Below, piece after piece: positions 46,153 through 54,651 of a DNA stretch of 64,000 nucleotides. The stretch lies in contig NZ_CYSA01000015.1 of assembly GCF_001458355.1 (NCBI RefSeq), positions 501,001 to 565,000 on the forward strand. The letters run 5' to 3'. The notes beneath the pieces were generated by a model that did not search any database, was not told where the DNA came from, and was given only the letters and a program-made list of their open reading frames with translations. The position numbers were made by a program, and so were the translations under genes. This DNA is from Thalassovita gelatinovora. Its GTDB lineage: Bacteria > Pseudomonadota > Alphaproteobacteria > Rhodobacterales > Rhodobacteraceae. Position 1 is the first letter of the stretch; every line of letters starts with the position of its first letter.

Positions 46153-47223
46153 TTATCGGCTTGGATTGAGAACAGGCGCAGGTCTAAGGATGATCAGGAT
46201 TGCCAGACCTACGATACCCACCGACAGGAACGGTGCGTAGACACCTCCGATCAGAAACCCGAGCGTGTAGCACGGAGCCAGAAACCCACAGGCAACCAAA
46301 GCGCGGCGATTGATGCCCCCGAAGACAAGGAACACCGGAAACACGGCACCGATTAAAAACAGGAATGACCGGTAAATCAGATCCCCAAATGCAACGGTAA
46401 ACTCTGGGGCAACGAAGGCGACGGCGACATGCAACGCGTAGATCAGGAATATGAACCCGCCCAAAGGCAACCTGAGCCTGGCTTCAGCCCAAAGGCTGCC
46501 TTTTAGTTCGCGCAGATGCGCAGCCGTCGTAAAAGCCGTTTGAAGGACAAGCAGGCCCACCAAAATGGCCAACGCCGCCCCCCCCTGCCCTACAAGAAGG
46601 CCCGAAAGGATGGGCGTCGCAAAGAACATACCAGCCATCAAGACCGCAAATAGTCCACCGATTCCTATCACAAAACTCAACCGCGGATAGGGGCTGTTTG
46701 CATAGGCGCGATGAAACGTCAGGTCAAAATAGGGTGCCAGCAAAAACCCAAACGCAAGCGGCAGAACGGAATGGATAAACCCGTCGGAAACCAGAGGCGG
46801 CGGCAAAATTTGGGCGGGATATTCAATTGCAATCGCAAAAAGAACCAACGTGGCCGCAAACACAACGATCGACATACCGATAAGATGCCGCCGTACCGCA
46901 TAAAATGCGCAGGTCAAGACAACAAATCCGATGAGCGGTAAGGACGAGCCGATCAAGGTCGAGATCCAAGTGATAAAAGCAAAATGATACACGACAACAA
47001 CGCCGGAGAACGCCTGCGCCAAAGATGCGAACCGACCTAAAAACCGCGCTCGTTTCTGATGATCCATCACAAACCCAAACAGAGTTGCACCGGTGACATT
47101 GAGGACAACGAAAACCGCAAACGCGATCTGTCCGAACTCAGCTTCGAGCAAAACGGGGAAAAACCCGCCAATGCACCAAAACCAAGAACAGGCGAGGAAA
47201 AACGCAGATGACAGAACGCGCAT
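46153..47223 (-). CDS. Polytopic membrane protein of unknown function
   Basis: A 356-residue protein with ten or more hydrophobic segments and few charged loops (for example IGGLFAVLMAGMFFATPI and LLVLQTAFTTAAHL). The N-terminus is MRVLSSAFFLACSWFWCIGGFFPVLL. The layout recalls MFS or YbfB-type proteins with a lost repeat, but no signature is seen. The ATG overlaps the stop of the hotdog gene (TGATG) and alkB follows after 49 bp. It may move the substrate or product of the monooxygenase. Confidence 0.7.
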   Translation of the reverse strand: MRVLSSAFFLACSWFWCIGGFFPVLLEAEFGQIAFAVFVVLNVTGATLFGFVMDHQKRARFLGRFASLAQAFSGVVVVYHFAFITWISTLIGSSLPLIGFVVLTCAFYAVRRHLIGMSIVVFAATLVLFAIAIEYPAQILPPPLVSDGFIHSVLPLAFGFLLAPYFDLTFHRAYANSPYPRLSFVIGIGGLFAVLMAGMFFATPILSGLLVGQGGAALAILVGLLVLQTAFTTAAHLRELKGSLWAEARLRLPLGGFIFLIYALHVAVAFVAPEFTVAFGDLIYRSFLFLIGAVFPVFLVFGGINRRALVACGFLAPCYTLGFLIGGVYAPFLSVGIVGLAILIILRPAPVLNPSR

Positions 47224-47783
47224 CAATCATCCCTCTGCACGGGCCAGACATGAAACCGCACTTCGCCACGGCCGATACGTCGACCCGTCTCTCCCGGGTG
47301 TTTGCCGCACGCATAAACATTGACCTTCAGGTCTGTATTAAAGGGCTTAAGTGCGTCAATTGCATGATCCAGGTTCTCGCTGATCGGCTCTACCTTGAAA
47401 TGCAGGCCGTTGGTCGACGGCAGCATGAAACGATAGGTCGCGTTCCGGCACACCATACGGTGTCGACCATTTGTCCGCATAAACAGATAAGACCCCGCTG
47501 CCAGTTCCAAATTCGCCAAAAGTGCCGCGCCGCCAACGGTGCCATAGGCATTTCGGTTGATCCTTCGGTGCGGCACTTCAACAAAAAAATCTTCTGTCGA
47601 GTAGTTGATCTTCATACCCATCCGCCAAACCAGTGGCAGGAACAAATACGATAGGACCGATCTGAGAAATGGCGAGCGGATCGTCGCCCGGTTGAGGGCA
47701 CACTCCAATTCCGGGCTGGCCCACTTAAATCCTCTGGCAGGCGCGCGATATCTTCTTTTCTGATGAATTTCCGACACGTCCAA
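47223..47783 (-). CDS. Hotdog-fold protein (DUF4442/PaaI-type)
   Basis: A protein of up to 186 residues. NAYGTVGGAALLANLELAAGS carries the hotdog-fold central helix (about 80-98), and the remaining beta-rich sequence (FHVWPV) fits. DUF4442/PaaI proteins are putative acyl-CoA thioesterases. It is first in the operon with a membrane protein and AlkB, so a role on fatty acyl products is plausible. The start (TTG 47783 or GTG 47777) is unsettled. Confidence 0.65.
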   Translation of the reverse strand: MDVSEIHQKRRYRAPARGFKWASPELECALNRATIRSPFLRSVLSYLFLPLVWRMGMKINYSTEDFFVEVPHRRINRNAYGTVGGAALLANLELAAGSYLFMRTNGRHRMVCRNATYRFMLPSTNGLHFKVEPISENLDHAIDALKPFNTDLKVNVYACGKHPGETGRRIGRGEVRFHVWPVQRDD

Positions 47784-47834
47784 TACAATGCACCCCTGTT
47801 CTGTGAATACCCAGAGTAGATACGATGGTAGATT

Positions 47835-48017
47835 TCACAGCGTTTTTGATAATGCGAGAAGCCAGAATTGTGATTTGTTGCTTGCAGCCTGAACCGTTTC
47901 GCAGGCGAAAACCATTTTGGCTAGGTCCCGAGACTGCACTGGCTGATCGCAAATTATTACAAAATCCTCGTTTTCCGTTTCCGCAATGCCCTGTTTGATA
48001 TAAGTGATTTTAGGCAT
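47835..48017 (-). pseudogene. Possible remnant of a 2Fe-2S ferredoxin gene
   Basis: A 60-residue frame starts MPKITYIKQG, the way many alphaproteobacterial adrenodoxin-type ferredoxins begin. The cluster-binding Cys motif (CxxxxCxxC) is absent; only two Cys residues remain. It sits between the alkB operon and its divergent LysR, where an electron donor would be useful. The similarity is short and the call weak. Confidence 0.25.
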
Positions 48018-48060
48018 CTAGAAGCCTGCAAACACCAATATCCTGATATTGAAAGTTGAA

Positions 48061-49017
48061 ATGACGAACCGGGATTTGATCAAATCAACGCTGAGCACAG
48101 CCATCAGAAAGCTGGAACTGAAACATCTGCTTGCATTCGAGGCGATCTATTCCACGCGCAACATTTCGCGCGCGGGGCAGGCGTTGGGCTTTGCTCAACC
48201 GACGATGTCGAACCTTCTGGCGCGCCTTAGGGCGGTGTTTGATGACCCTCTGTTTTTGCGCCAACCACGCGGTGTTCTGCCAAGCGCGCGCGCTGATGAA
48301 TTGATTGAACCGATCCGCCGGGCGTTGCATGAGATCGAAAGCATTACCGCCCTGCCCACCGTGTTCGATCCGTCAAATGACACGCGGGAATTCCGGCTGC
48401 ATATGCTTGATATTTTTGAAACGACCCTAATGCCGCATCTTGTTCGCAAAGTGCAGCCCTACACAGGGATCAGCTTTCGATTGCTGTTGGCGCCCAAAGT
48501 ACCGATCGCGGATGCGTTAGAAAGCGGCGATGCGGATCTTGCCATCGGGCTTCCTCCAGCGAATGTGCCCGATCTGAGATGGGAAGAATTGATGGCGATG
48601 GATCTGGTTGTGATTGCCCGCAAAGATCATCCGGAAATCAAGGGAGCCATCACCAAAGAGCAGCTTCAGAAGCTTGGCCATGTTTCAATTGACATGGCAC
48701 CAGGCGCATTGGCGAATACGCATTTGTTTCGGTTGGCAACGCGAACAGAACGACGCGATGTTGTGCGTGTTTCCCGCCCCTCTGCCATCATCGAAATTGT
48801 CGCGAAAACGGATCTGATCGGCTATGCTAATCGCTTGCATGTCGAGGCGTCGCCGCTCCGGGATCAGATACAGGTTCTGCCCAGCCCTACACCAGCCAGC
48901 AACCAGCAATTCCAAATGACCTGGCATCATCGCAACGAAGCTGACCCGGGGCTGAACTGGCTAAAGGATCAGGTGCGCGCAACTTTGTCGGAGGTTCAGG
49001 CAGATTTGGGTCTTTGA
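48061..49017 (+). CDS. LysR-family transcriptional regulator (NodD/SyrM-like group)
   Basis: A 318-residue LTTR from the ATG at 48061 (an in-frame TTG lies four codons upstream). The HTH is NISRAGQALGFAQPTMSNLLAR (about 38-59), followed by DDPLFLRQPRGVLPSARA, which is typical of the NodD-like group. It is divergent from the hotdog-membrane-AlkB operon, which it probably regulates. The MFS gene follows 117 bp later. Confidence 0.9.
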   Translation: MTNRDLIKSTLSTAIRKLELKHLLAFEAIYSTRNISRAGQALGFAQPTMSNLLARLRAVFDDPLFLRQPRGVLPSARADELIEPIRRALHEIESITALPTVFDPSNDTREFRLHMLDIFETTLMPHLVRKVQPYTGISFRLLLAPKVPIADALESGDADLAIGLPPANVPDLRWEELMAMDLVVIARKDHPEIKGAITKEQLQKLGHVSIDMAPGALANTHLFRLATRTERRDVVRVSRPSAIIEIVAKTDLIGYANRLHVEASPLRDQIQVLPSPTPASNQQFQMTWHHRNEADPGLNWLKDQVRATLSEVQADLGL

Positions 49018-49134
49018 TCAAACAGCCCAGCAAAGCCAGCCCCCTGTCAATGATGGGTTGTTCGATCTGGCTTGGAAACCCGCCTTGATGGGCCGTCCGT
49101 GCAGTGGCGACCTGATAAGTTCGGAAAAGCGTAG

Positions 49135-50445
49135 ATGTCCAAGAGTCTGAACTCATCCAGCTTCAGCCGACAGCTGTTGGTTCTTTTGACAGGGGGCTTT
49201 GTTCTGGATCATCTGGATCGGCACATTTTGTCGATCACGCTCAACCAGATTGGCCTGGAGTTTCAGCTGAATGATTTACAACTCGGAACCCTTTCGGGTG
49301 TTGCTTTTGCGGTTGTCTATGTGGTTCTGGGATTCCCGCTCGCCCGTATGACCGTGCCGGGACGGCGCAAAACCATCATTGTCGGGACCCTGACAATCTG
49401 GAGCATGATGACCGCGCTGATGGCCGTGGCCGGTAGCTATGCACAACTGCTGATGGCGCGCATTGGCGTCGGTGTGGGCGAGGCAGGTTATACGCCAGCG
49501 GCGCACTCAATGATCATCGACAGTTTTCCCGAAAAGAAGCGGGCCTCCGCCTTGGCGGCGTTTTCAGCAGGCAGTAATATCGGCGTTTTCTTTGCCTTCA
49601 TTCTGGGTGGCATCGTTGCTGCGAAATTTGGCTGGCGCGCGGCATTCCTGGTCGCCGGTGTGCCGGGCATATTGCTGGCGCTGGTGATGGTCTTTCGGCT
49701 TTACGAACCAAAAACAGCAGCAGAACCGCAGGAGACCACATCAGCGCCACCGCCAACTTACCGCGGTATCGCACGGCGATTGTTGCGCGACCGCGTGACT
49801 CGCCATGTTTTGATAGGCAGCCTTTTGGCGGCAATGGTCAGTTATGGGGCCCTTGCCTGGGTGCCGATGTTCCTTGCGCGTTCACACAATTTGGGCATCA
49901 CGCAAATCGGTATTTTTCTAGCGCTTGTCATTGGGATCGGCGGCGGGTTGACGACTTGGTTTGCCGGTGTTCTATCCGATAGGCTCGCGGCAAAGGGGGC
50001 ATCCCGCCGGATGACCTTTGTAGCGGCTACAATCCTTGTCGCCAAACCCCTTGCAATCACTGCTTACCTGACCGATTCAGCGGCGTTGACCCTGACTATG
50101 TTCGTCTTGCCCGCGATGGCAGGCGGGATCTATCTTGGCCCTGCTTTTGCACATATTTATCACCAAGTTCCCCCTGACGAAAAACCCATGACCACCGCAA
50201 TCATGATGTTCACATTGAATCTTATCGGCCTTGGTCTTGGACCCTTTTTAGTTGGCTTGATGAGCGAAACATTAAGCACGCAGGCGTTTGAGAGCATAGC
50301 GCCCCGGGATACCCTGAAATACGCGCTTGCTGCGTTGCAATTTTTCGGTCTTTGGGGCGCGTATCATTTTTGGCGCGCAGCGGCTTTGATGCGACAGACC
50401 CAGAAAATCGCTCAGTCAAGGCAAAGCGTCGAGACTCAAACGTGA
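49135..50445 (+). CDS. MFS transporter (Spinster-like / aromatic or organic acid type)
   Basis: A 436-residue protein of twelve predicted helices. LDHLDRHILSITLNQIGLEF with the membrane Asp/Arg in helix 1, GVGVGEAGYTPAAHSMI (about 109-125) with the MFS motif in helix 4, and FPEKKRASALAAFSAGSNIG fit the Spns-like group. It exports or imports an unknown small molecule. It follows the LysR gene, and its C-terminal end is the last intact gene before the transposase relics. Confidence 0.88.
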   Translation: MSKSLNSSSFSRQLLVLLTGGFVLDHLDRHILSITLNQIGLEFQLNDLQLGTLSGVAFAVVYVVLGFPLARMTVPGRRKTIIVGTLTIWSMMTALMAVAGSYAQLLMARIGVGVGEAGYTPAAHSMIIDSFPEKKRASALAAFSAGSNIGVFFAFILGGIVAAKFGWRAAFLVAGVPGILLALVMVFRLYEPKTAAEPQETTSAPPPTYRGIARRLLRDRVTRHVLIGSLLAAMVSYGALAWVPMFLARSHNLGITQIGIFLALVIGIGGGLTTWFAGVLSDRLAAKGASRRMTFVAATILVAKPLAITAYLTDSAALTLTMFVLPAMAGGIYLGPAFAHIYHQVPPDEKPMTTAIMMFTLNLIGLGLGPFLVGLMSETLSTQAFESIAPRDTLKYALAALQFFGLWGAYHFWRAAALMRQTQKIAQSRQSVETQT

Positions 50446-50544
50446 CCAGCGCAATATGCCGGTGTTTTCGGAAACTTTACAAATGGCCAAAGCTGACATT
50501 GTCACTTTAACGTCTGCAGCCCAGCGAGAGCCCACATCCGTTAA

Positions 50545-50640
50545 CGCAGGCAAAACCAGCTTCCCGTCCCGCACCACCGCGTTTACCGTCGCACCCTCCA
50601 CCAACGTCTCGGCCACGATCCGGGCTTTCTGTACCGATCA
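50545..50640 (-). pseudogene. Remnant of an IS66-type TnpA (OrfA)
   Basis: The minus strand reads KARIVAETLVEGATVNAVVRD followed directly by GKLVLPA. This matches the IS66 OrfA pattern (RIVAETL.PGATVNAVARRH ... QGKLVLPA) with about 20 residues deleted in the middle. Upstream and downstream codons are interrupted by stops, so it is a fossil. Confidence 0.65.
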
Positions 50641-50792
50641 GGTTGATGTGGTGGCGCTGGCATCAAGAAAGGCTCGCCGCGCTGCGCAAGGCAGCTTCGA
50701 GCCCAGACCTACCAAGCACATCGCATTGCGGCACTCAACCGTTCGCACTATGTTCTCCGGTGTGCAGCTCCAACAGGAAGGTCCAACTCAAT

Positions 50793-51011
50793 ATGAGATC
50801 CACTCTAAGAGCCAAGGCAATTGCGGTCTGCAATGAAAAAGTTGCCAAGAAGGGTGAGACTGTAGGCCTTTCATTCTATGCATTTTTCGCCAACAAGAAT
50901 GATGATCCAGAGTTGCTTATGGAAGCGGCTGAATGGTGGATCAAAATACATGAGCTTGATCACTTTGAGAAGGCCGTGAAAATCCGCGATATGATTAGCT
51001 CGGGCGTTTGA
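50793..51011 (+). CDS. Small hypothetical protein
   Basis: A 72-residue soluble protein starting MRSTLRAKAIAVCNEKVAKK. AGGAAGG lies about 11 bases before the ATG. The segment GLSFYAFFANKNDDPELLME and EWWIKIHELDHFEKAVKIRDMI is helical and acidic and looks like a conserved small protein rather than noise. It lies between two transposase remnants. Function unknown. Confidence 0.5.
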   Translation: MRSTLRAKAIAVCNEKVAKKGETVGLSFYAFFANKNDDPELLMEAAEWWIKIHELDHFEKAVKIRDMISSGV

Positions 51012-51163
51012 GAAACGGTGGTTTCGTCAGCACCGCTGGAACCCGCCAAACGCTGCAAGAGTGGCAGGAGGATTACAACTGGCGCAGGCCACATTCAGCT
51101 TTGGGGAACCTGACGCCGATCGAATTTTTACAGAGAAGGGTCATGAACAAGATGGCCGCTTAA
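51011..51163 (+). pseudogene. C-terminal fragment of an IS3-type transposase
   Basis: The frame reads TLQEWQEDYNWRRPHSALGN followed by LTPIEFLQRR and ends in TAA at 51161-51163. WxxDYNxxRPHSxLGxxTPxEF is the hallmark C-terminus of IS3-family OrfB integrases. No DDE-bearing upstream part remains. Confidence 0.8.
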
Positions 51164-51228
51164 GGTCAAAGATTTAACCCCAAGGACGCTGCACAAGCTT
51201 GAGGGGACTTGGAGCTCAGGTCAGGGGC

Positions 51229-51495
51229 TTATTTGACCTGCGGTGCAGCTTTGTTTTCGACCGCTGTATCCTCGGTCCAGGATATCCGCAGATCGACCCG
51301 GCAAGCGCCATCCAGTCGGTCCGCCTTGATCCGCAGGGTCATCAGCCCTTCGATGGGCAAGCTCAGTTCATTGTCGTCGTCGCTCAGGGTGATCTCACCA
51401 GCCGCGATACCCTTGGTCAGGGCGTTCAACAGCGCCTTGACAGTCTTGCGGTCCTGTAGCGATTCGTGGCGGAATTTGCCGTCAGGGAGGTTCAT
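51229..51495 (-). CDS. Amphi-Trp domain protein
   Basis: An 88-residue protein starting MNLPDGKFRHESLQDRK. It shows the alternating hydrophobic pattern and a single Trp in VDLRISWTED near residue 73 that characterise the small amphi-Trp domain (TIGR04354-like). It has no catalytic motif; a carrier, adaptor or substrate role is possible. It is the last gene of the seven-gene minus-strand operon, and its ATG overlaps the metallophosphoesterase stop (ATGA). In other genomes amphi-Trp proteins accompany HprK-related kinases and ATP-grasp proteins, which also occur here. Confidence 0.8.
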   Translation of the reverse strand: MNLPDGKFRHESLQDRKTVKALLNALTKGIAAGEITLSDDDNELSLPIEGLMTLRIKADRLDGACRVDLRISWTEDTAVENKAAPQVK

Positions 51496-52850
51496 TTGGG
51501 ACGCCTTCCGACGGCGCTGTGTTCGGGGTGGAAATGCTTCGCCTGCGGGAAATCGGCACTTAATCCGATGATATCGCCGCTGGGATAGATCAGCGTTGCC
51601 CCCATGCCAATGCCCGACAAACCTTCCAACCGGCGCGAGGCACGGTCGAGCGTCACGTCGGCTTCCAGATGCAGCAATCCGCGCTTGGCCAGCAGCCGCT
51701 GACCCTGATGGTTGTTCACATGTCCCTGCACGACCATCTTGATCCCTTTCCCATGAAGACAGCGTACCCCACCTTCGGTCAGGTGCTTGTCGGTTTCACG
51801 ATACTTGGTGCGGACAAGATTGGCCACTGGGCCGAAGTAGAAGGCAAAAGGGTCCAGCCGGGCCTCGTGGCGAAACCGGGCATTGACCGCGTCGGGGCCG
51901 CCTGCGGCCAGCAGGGTACACATCGCATCGTCCAGACCGGCATGCACAAACAGCAACGACCCGCTGCGCTGGATCACCTCCATCCGGTCATAGAACCATG
52001 CATAAGCCCCGTCCCCTGCGAGGAACAGTTTCCGGCACATCAGCGCAGAGGCATAGACCATGCGCATCGTCATCCCGGCCTTGGCGACTTCGGCATCGAA
52101 TTGGCCGCGCTTGGCCTGCAGGCGGCGCAATTCCTTGTCGATCGCGCCGGCGGACATATGTGCGGAGGCAAGATTCGGGAAGGACCGCGCCCATTTTTTC
52201 GTCGGGAATATCCTAGCCCGGCAGGCCGCTTCGTCAGGCAGATCGCGCATCAACGCGGCGGTCGGGAATCGATCCCAGACTTCGCGCAACAAGGGCACGG
52301 TTTTACGCCCCATCCGCACGAAAAGATGTTCGGTCAGCGGGCTGCGCGGCCCGGTCAGCGCCTGCACCGCCAACATGAATCGCAGATCGTGATTGCCCGC
52401 CAGCAAATGCACATCCGCGCTGCTGACAAACAGCGCGGCCAGCGCGTCGAGCATGTCGAGATTGCTTGGCCCCTTGTCGAGGCAATCACCCCCGACCACG
52501 ATCCGCGCCTGTCGCCCGAACCGGGTTAGTTCGAAATCCGCCGGGTGCGGGCCGGTGCGCTGAATGGTTCCAGCCGCAGCCAAAGAGCGCAGGAACCCTT
52601 CGGCATCGGCATGGGGATCAGACAGGAATACGATCGGGCGCCCCGGCCATTGCCAGCCGCCGTGCGCAGCGGCAGTTTTCAGGCTTTGCTGCACATCGCG
52701 CAGACTGTCATGGGTGCCGCCGCCGGAATGCCGTTCGGCCAGCGGCCAGGCCGCACAGTGCCTTGGCAGTGCCGAAAAATCACAAAACGCATCGTGAACG
52801 GGCGGCAACAGCGCGGCAGTATACTGCCGCATCATATCTTGGTCAGCCAA
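51492..52850 (-). CDS. Metallophosphoesterase
   Basis: A calcineurin-like phosphoesterase of about 452 residues from a TTG at 52850; GAGG overlapping the upstream gene's end supports it. An ATG at 52835 is the alternative. Di-metal ligands are visible: Asp78 and His80 in SDPHAD, Asp122 and Asp125 in GGDCLDKG, Asn153/His154 in GNHDLR, with His residues in FVHAGLDD and VQGHVNNHQG. Its length, with an insertion rich in Arg/Lys in the middle, exceeds the minimal phosphatase core. It hydrolyses an unknown phosphoester. Located between the histidine phosphatase and the amphi-Trp gene of the GAK-like operon. Confidence 0.88.
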   Translation of the reverse strand: MADQDMMRQYTAALLPPVHDAFCDFSALPRHCAAWPLAERHSGGGTHDSLRDVQQSLKTAAAHGGWQWPGRPIVFLSDPHADAEGFLRSLAAAGTIQRTGPHPADFELTRFGRQARIVVGGDCLDKGPSNLDMLDALAALFVSSADVHLLAGNHDLRFMLAVQALTGPRSPLTEHLFVRMGRKTVPLLREVWDRFPTAALMRDLPDEAACRARIFPTKKWARSFPNLASAHMSAGAIDKELRRLQAKRGQFDAEVAKAGMTMRMVYASALMCRKLFLAGDGAYAWFYDRMEVIQRSGSLLFVHAGLDDAMCTLLAAGGPDAVNARFRHEARLDPFAFYFGPVANLVRTKYRETDKHLTEGGVRCLHGKGIKMVVQGHVNNHQGQRLLAKRGLLHLEADVTLDRASRRLEGLSGIGMGATLIYPSGDIIGLSADFPQAKHFHPEHSAVGRRPK

Positions 52851-52861
52851 GGGTGAGGTCC

Positions 52862-53560
52862 TCAGTCCAGCGCAGTTTCCTGTCTGCGGCGGGGCTTCCA
52901 TGCGCCACCGCATTGGACCCATGTATCATTGCCTCTGTAACACAAAAGTAACGGCCGGGCGTGATACATGCTGAATCCGGCGATTTCTGCAAGGGTCAGC
53001 ACGCCCAGATCATGCGCCGCGTGCCGGAAAGCGGCGCCGTGACCGAAAACCAACGTCAACAGGGGCAGTTCCGCACTGGCCGGTTGCGCCACCAAATCGC
53101 GCAGCCATGCCGCAACCCGCGCACCGGCCATTCCAAGCGATTCCGCCCCGTGCAGCGGCAACCGGTAGTCCCTGTCTGCCTTCCAACCTGGTGGCGGGGT
53201 GTCGAACCGGGGATCGGCACGCAGCACCTCCTCGATTTCACCGATCGTCAGGTTGGCCGCGCTGCCAAGGGCACGTTCCGACAGATCCGGCGTTTGCCCG
53301 ATCGTCAGGTCATGGCCTGCGGCTGTCAAGGTTTCAGCGACGGTCTGCGCGGTCTGCCACGCGCGCAATTGCAGCGATGAATGGGCCACCGGATCAAGCC
53401 GCCAGCCGTTTTCATCCAGCAATCGGGCGATCCCGTCGCCGCAGGTGCGAGCCTGCGCAATCCCTGTTTCGGTCAATGGGTAAGGTTGCAGGGCGCTTGG
53501 CGTATCATGGCGCTGATCATAGGCGCCGTGCCGTATCAGGGCAACGATACGCCCGCTCAT
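52862..53560 (-). CDS. Histidine phosphatase family protein
   Basis: A 232-residue protein with the RHG catalytic motif at residues 10-12 (IRHGAYDQ), HSSLQLRAWQTAQ, which is the second conserved Arg region, and FGHGAAFRHAAHD with the second catalytic His. It is a cofactor-independent phosphatase or mutase fold with a phosphohistidine intermediate. The ATG overlaps the HprK-like stop. Within this operon it probably removes a phosphate that one of the kinases adds; the substrate is not known. Confidence 0.88.
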   Translation of the reverse strand: MSGRIVALIRHGAYDQRHDTPSALQPYPLTETGIAQARTCGDGIARLLDENGWRLDPVAHSSLQLRAWQTAQTVAETLTAAGHDLTIGQTPDLSERALGSAANLTIGEIEEVLRADPRFDTPPPGWKADRDYRLPLHGAESLGMAGARVAAWLRDLVAQPASAELPLLTLVFGHGAAFRHAAHDLGVLTLAEIAGFSMYHARPLLLCYRGNDTWVQCGGAWKPRRRQETALD

Positions 53561-54651
53561 CCGTCCGGTCCCAGCAACCGCTTGCCCACAGTGAAAAGCG
53601 CGTCGAAATCAATCCGACCGGATACTTCACTGACCCGGACCCCCTGCAAAGCGGCTAGATATGGTGCCGGATCGAGCGGTGCGCGGTCGGTCAGGAAATG
53701 TCCCGAAGCATCTTCATAGAACGGTCCTGGGCTTTTCATGATCGCGGCAAGCAGGTCGGGCCTGTCGTCCAAGCTCACTTCTGTCACGGTGGTCGGGGTG
53801 GTTTCGTCGCGCTGCCAGTTCAGAACCCAGAAATCGGTCAGGGGCACATCCAGCCGCACCCGACCGGGGCCATATATGTCCGGTATAATGAGGTCGTATT
53901 TTTCTTCCAGATTCCACAGCTCCCCGGCTGGCATGGCGGTCAGTTCGGCCAGACGATCGGCCGACAGTATCGGGCGCAGTCGCGGATTGTGCAGAATGGT
54001 GCCCGGATTGATCCGGGGATGCTTGGGGATACCGAGCGCTAGCGGAACCGGGTTGCCCGACCGCACCATTAGGCGGTCATTGGACACGAAGGCGGTGCCG
54101 GGAATATCCATCATTCGCAGAATCGAGGTCGACTTCCCCCCCCCCGACAACCCGGCAATGGCCAACGTCACGTCTGGCGTCGTAACGGCTGCCGCGTGAC
54201 AGATCTGCCAGCCATCGCGCAGGCAGGTGTTCAGGATCTGCGTATTGATGAAATTGATCATCTGGCTGGGATTGTCGCGCACCGGGCCGAAAGCCACCAA
54301 CGCCGCGCGCGATTGCAGGAAGGTCACGCCGGTCCGCCGCTTGTAGATCAACCGCCCATCCGCAAGGTCGTGAACGGCGTCCTTGCGCCCGATTTTGCCC
54401 GGATCACGCGCCCAGTCGATCCAATCGGGGGCCGGATCGAGCGACTGCCCGTCCAGAATATCGATTTCGATATCCGCTGGCCCGTCCCCGGTTAGGATTT
54501 CGGCGAAATACTGTGCCAATTCGGTCCGCAACGGGGTGCTGCACTTGACCCGCAGGCGCAATGCGCCGACGGCGATCAGTAGCGGCGGCGTGCCCCGCAG
54601 AGCCGACCGGTCGAGCCGGTTCAAGACATCAGAAACGGTGTGCAATGTCAT
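53557..54651 (-). CDS. HprK-related kinase (type B)
   Basis: A 364-residue protein whose ATG overlaps the ATP-grasp stop (ATGA). Its C-terminal half has the HPr-kinase-like P-loop GLSGGGKST at 167-175, preceded by CHAAAV with His152, and SNDRLMV at 190-196 with an Asp of HprK type. The HPr-binding N-domain of true HprK and its C-terminal K-motif are not seen. This is the TIGR04355-like HprK-related kinase B as I remember it. True HPr kinase activity is unlikely; a small-molecule or protein Ser/Thr-type phosphorylation is inferred. Confidence 0.85.
   Translation of the reverse strand: MTLHTVSDVLNRLDRSALRGTPPLLIAVGALRLRVKCSTPLRTELAQYFAEILTGDGPADIEIDILDGQSLDPAPDWIDWARDPGKIGRKDAVHDLADGRLIYKRRTGVTFLQSRAALVAFGPVRDNPSQMINFINTQILNTCLRDGWQICHAAAVTTPDVTLAIAGLSGGGKSTSILRMMDIPGTAFVSNDRLMVRSGNPVPLALGIPKHPRINPGTILHNPRLRPILSADRLAELTAMPAGELWNLEEKYDLIIPDIYGPGRVRLDVPLTDFWVLNWQRDETTPTTVTEVSLDDRPDLLAAIMKSPGPFYEDASGHFLTDRAPLDPAPYLAALQGVRVSEVSGRIDFDALFTVGKRLLGPDG

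Noticed and set aside
36563-51228. Attachment-site duplication of the tRNA-Pro 3' end at the right border
   Set aside because: I looked for the T-arm and acceptor sequence (GGTTCGAATCC..CTCCGACCA) in the spacers up to 51.2 kb and did not find a second copy; no integrase gene is present either.
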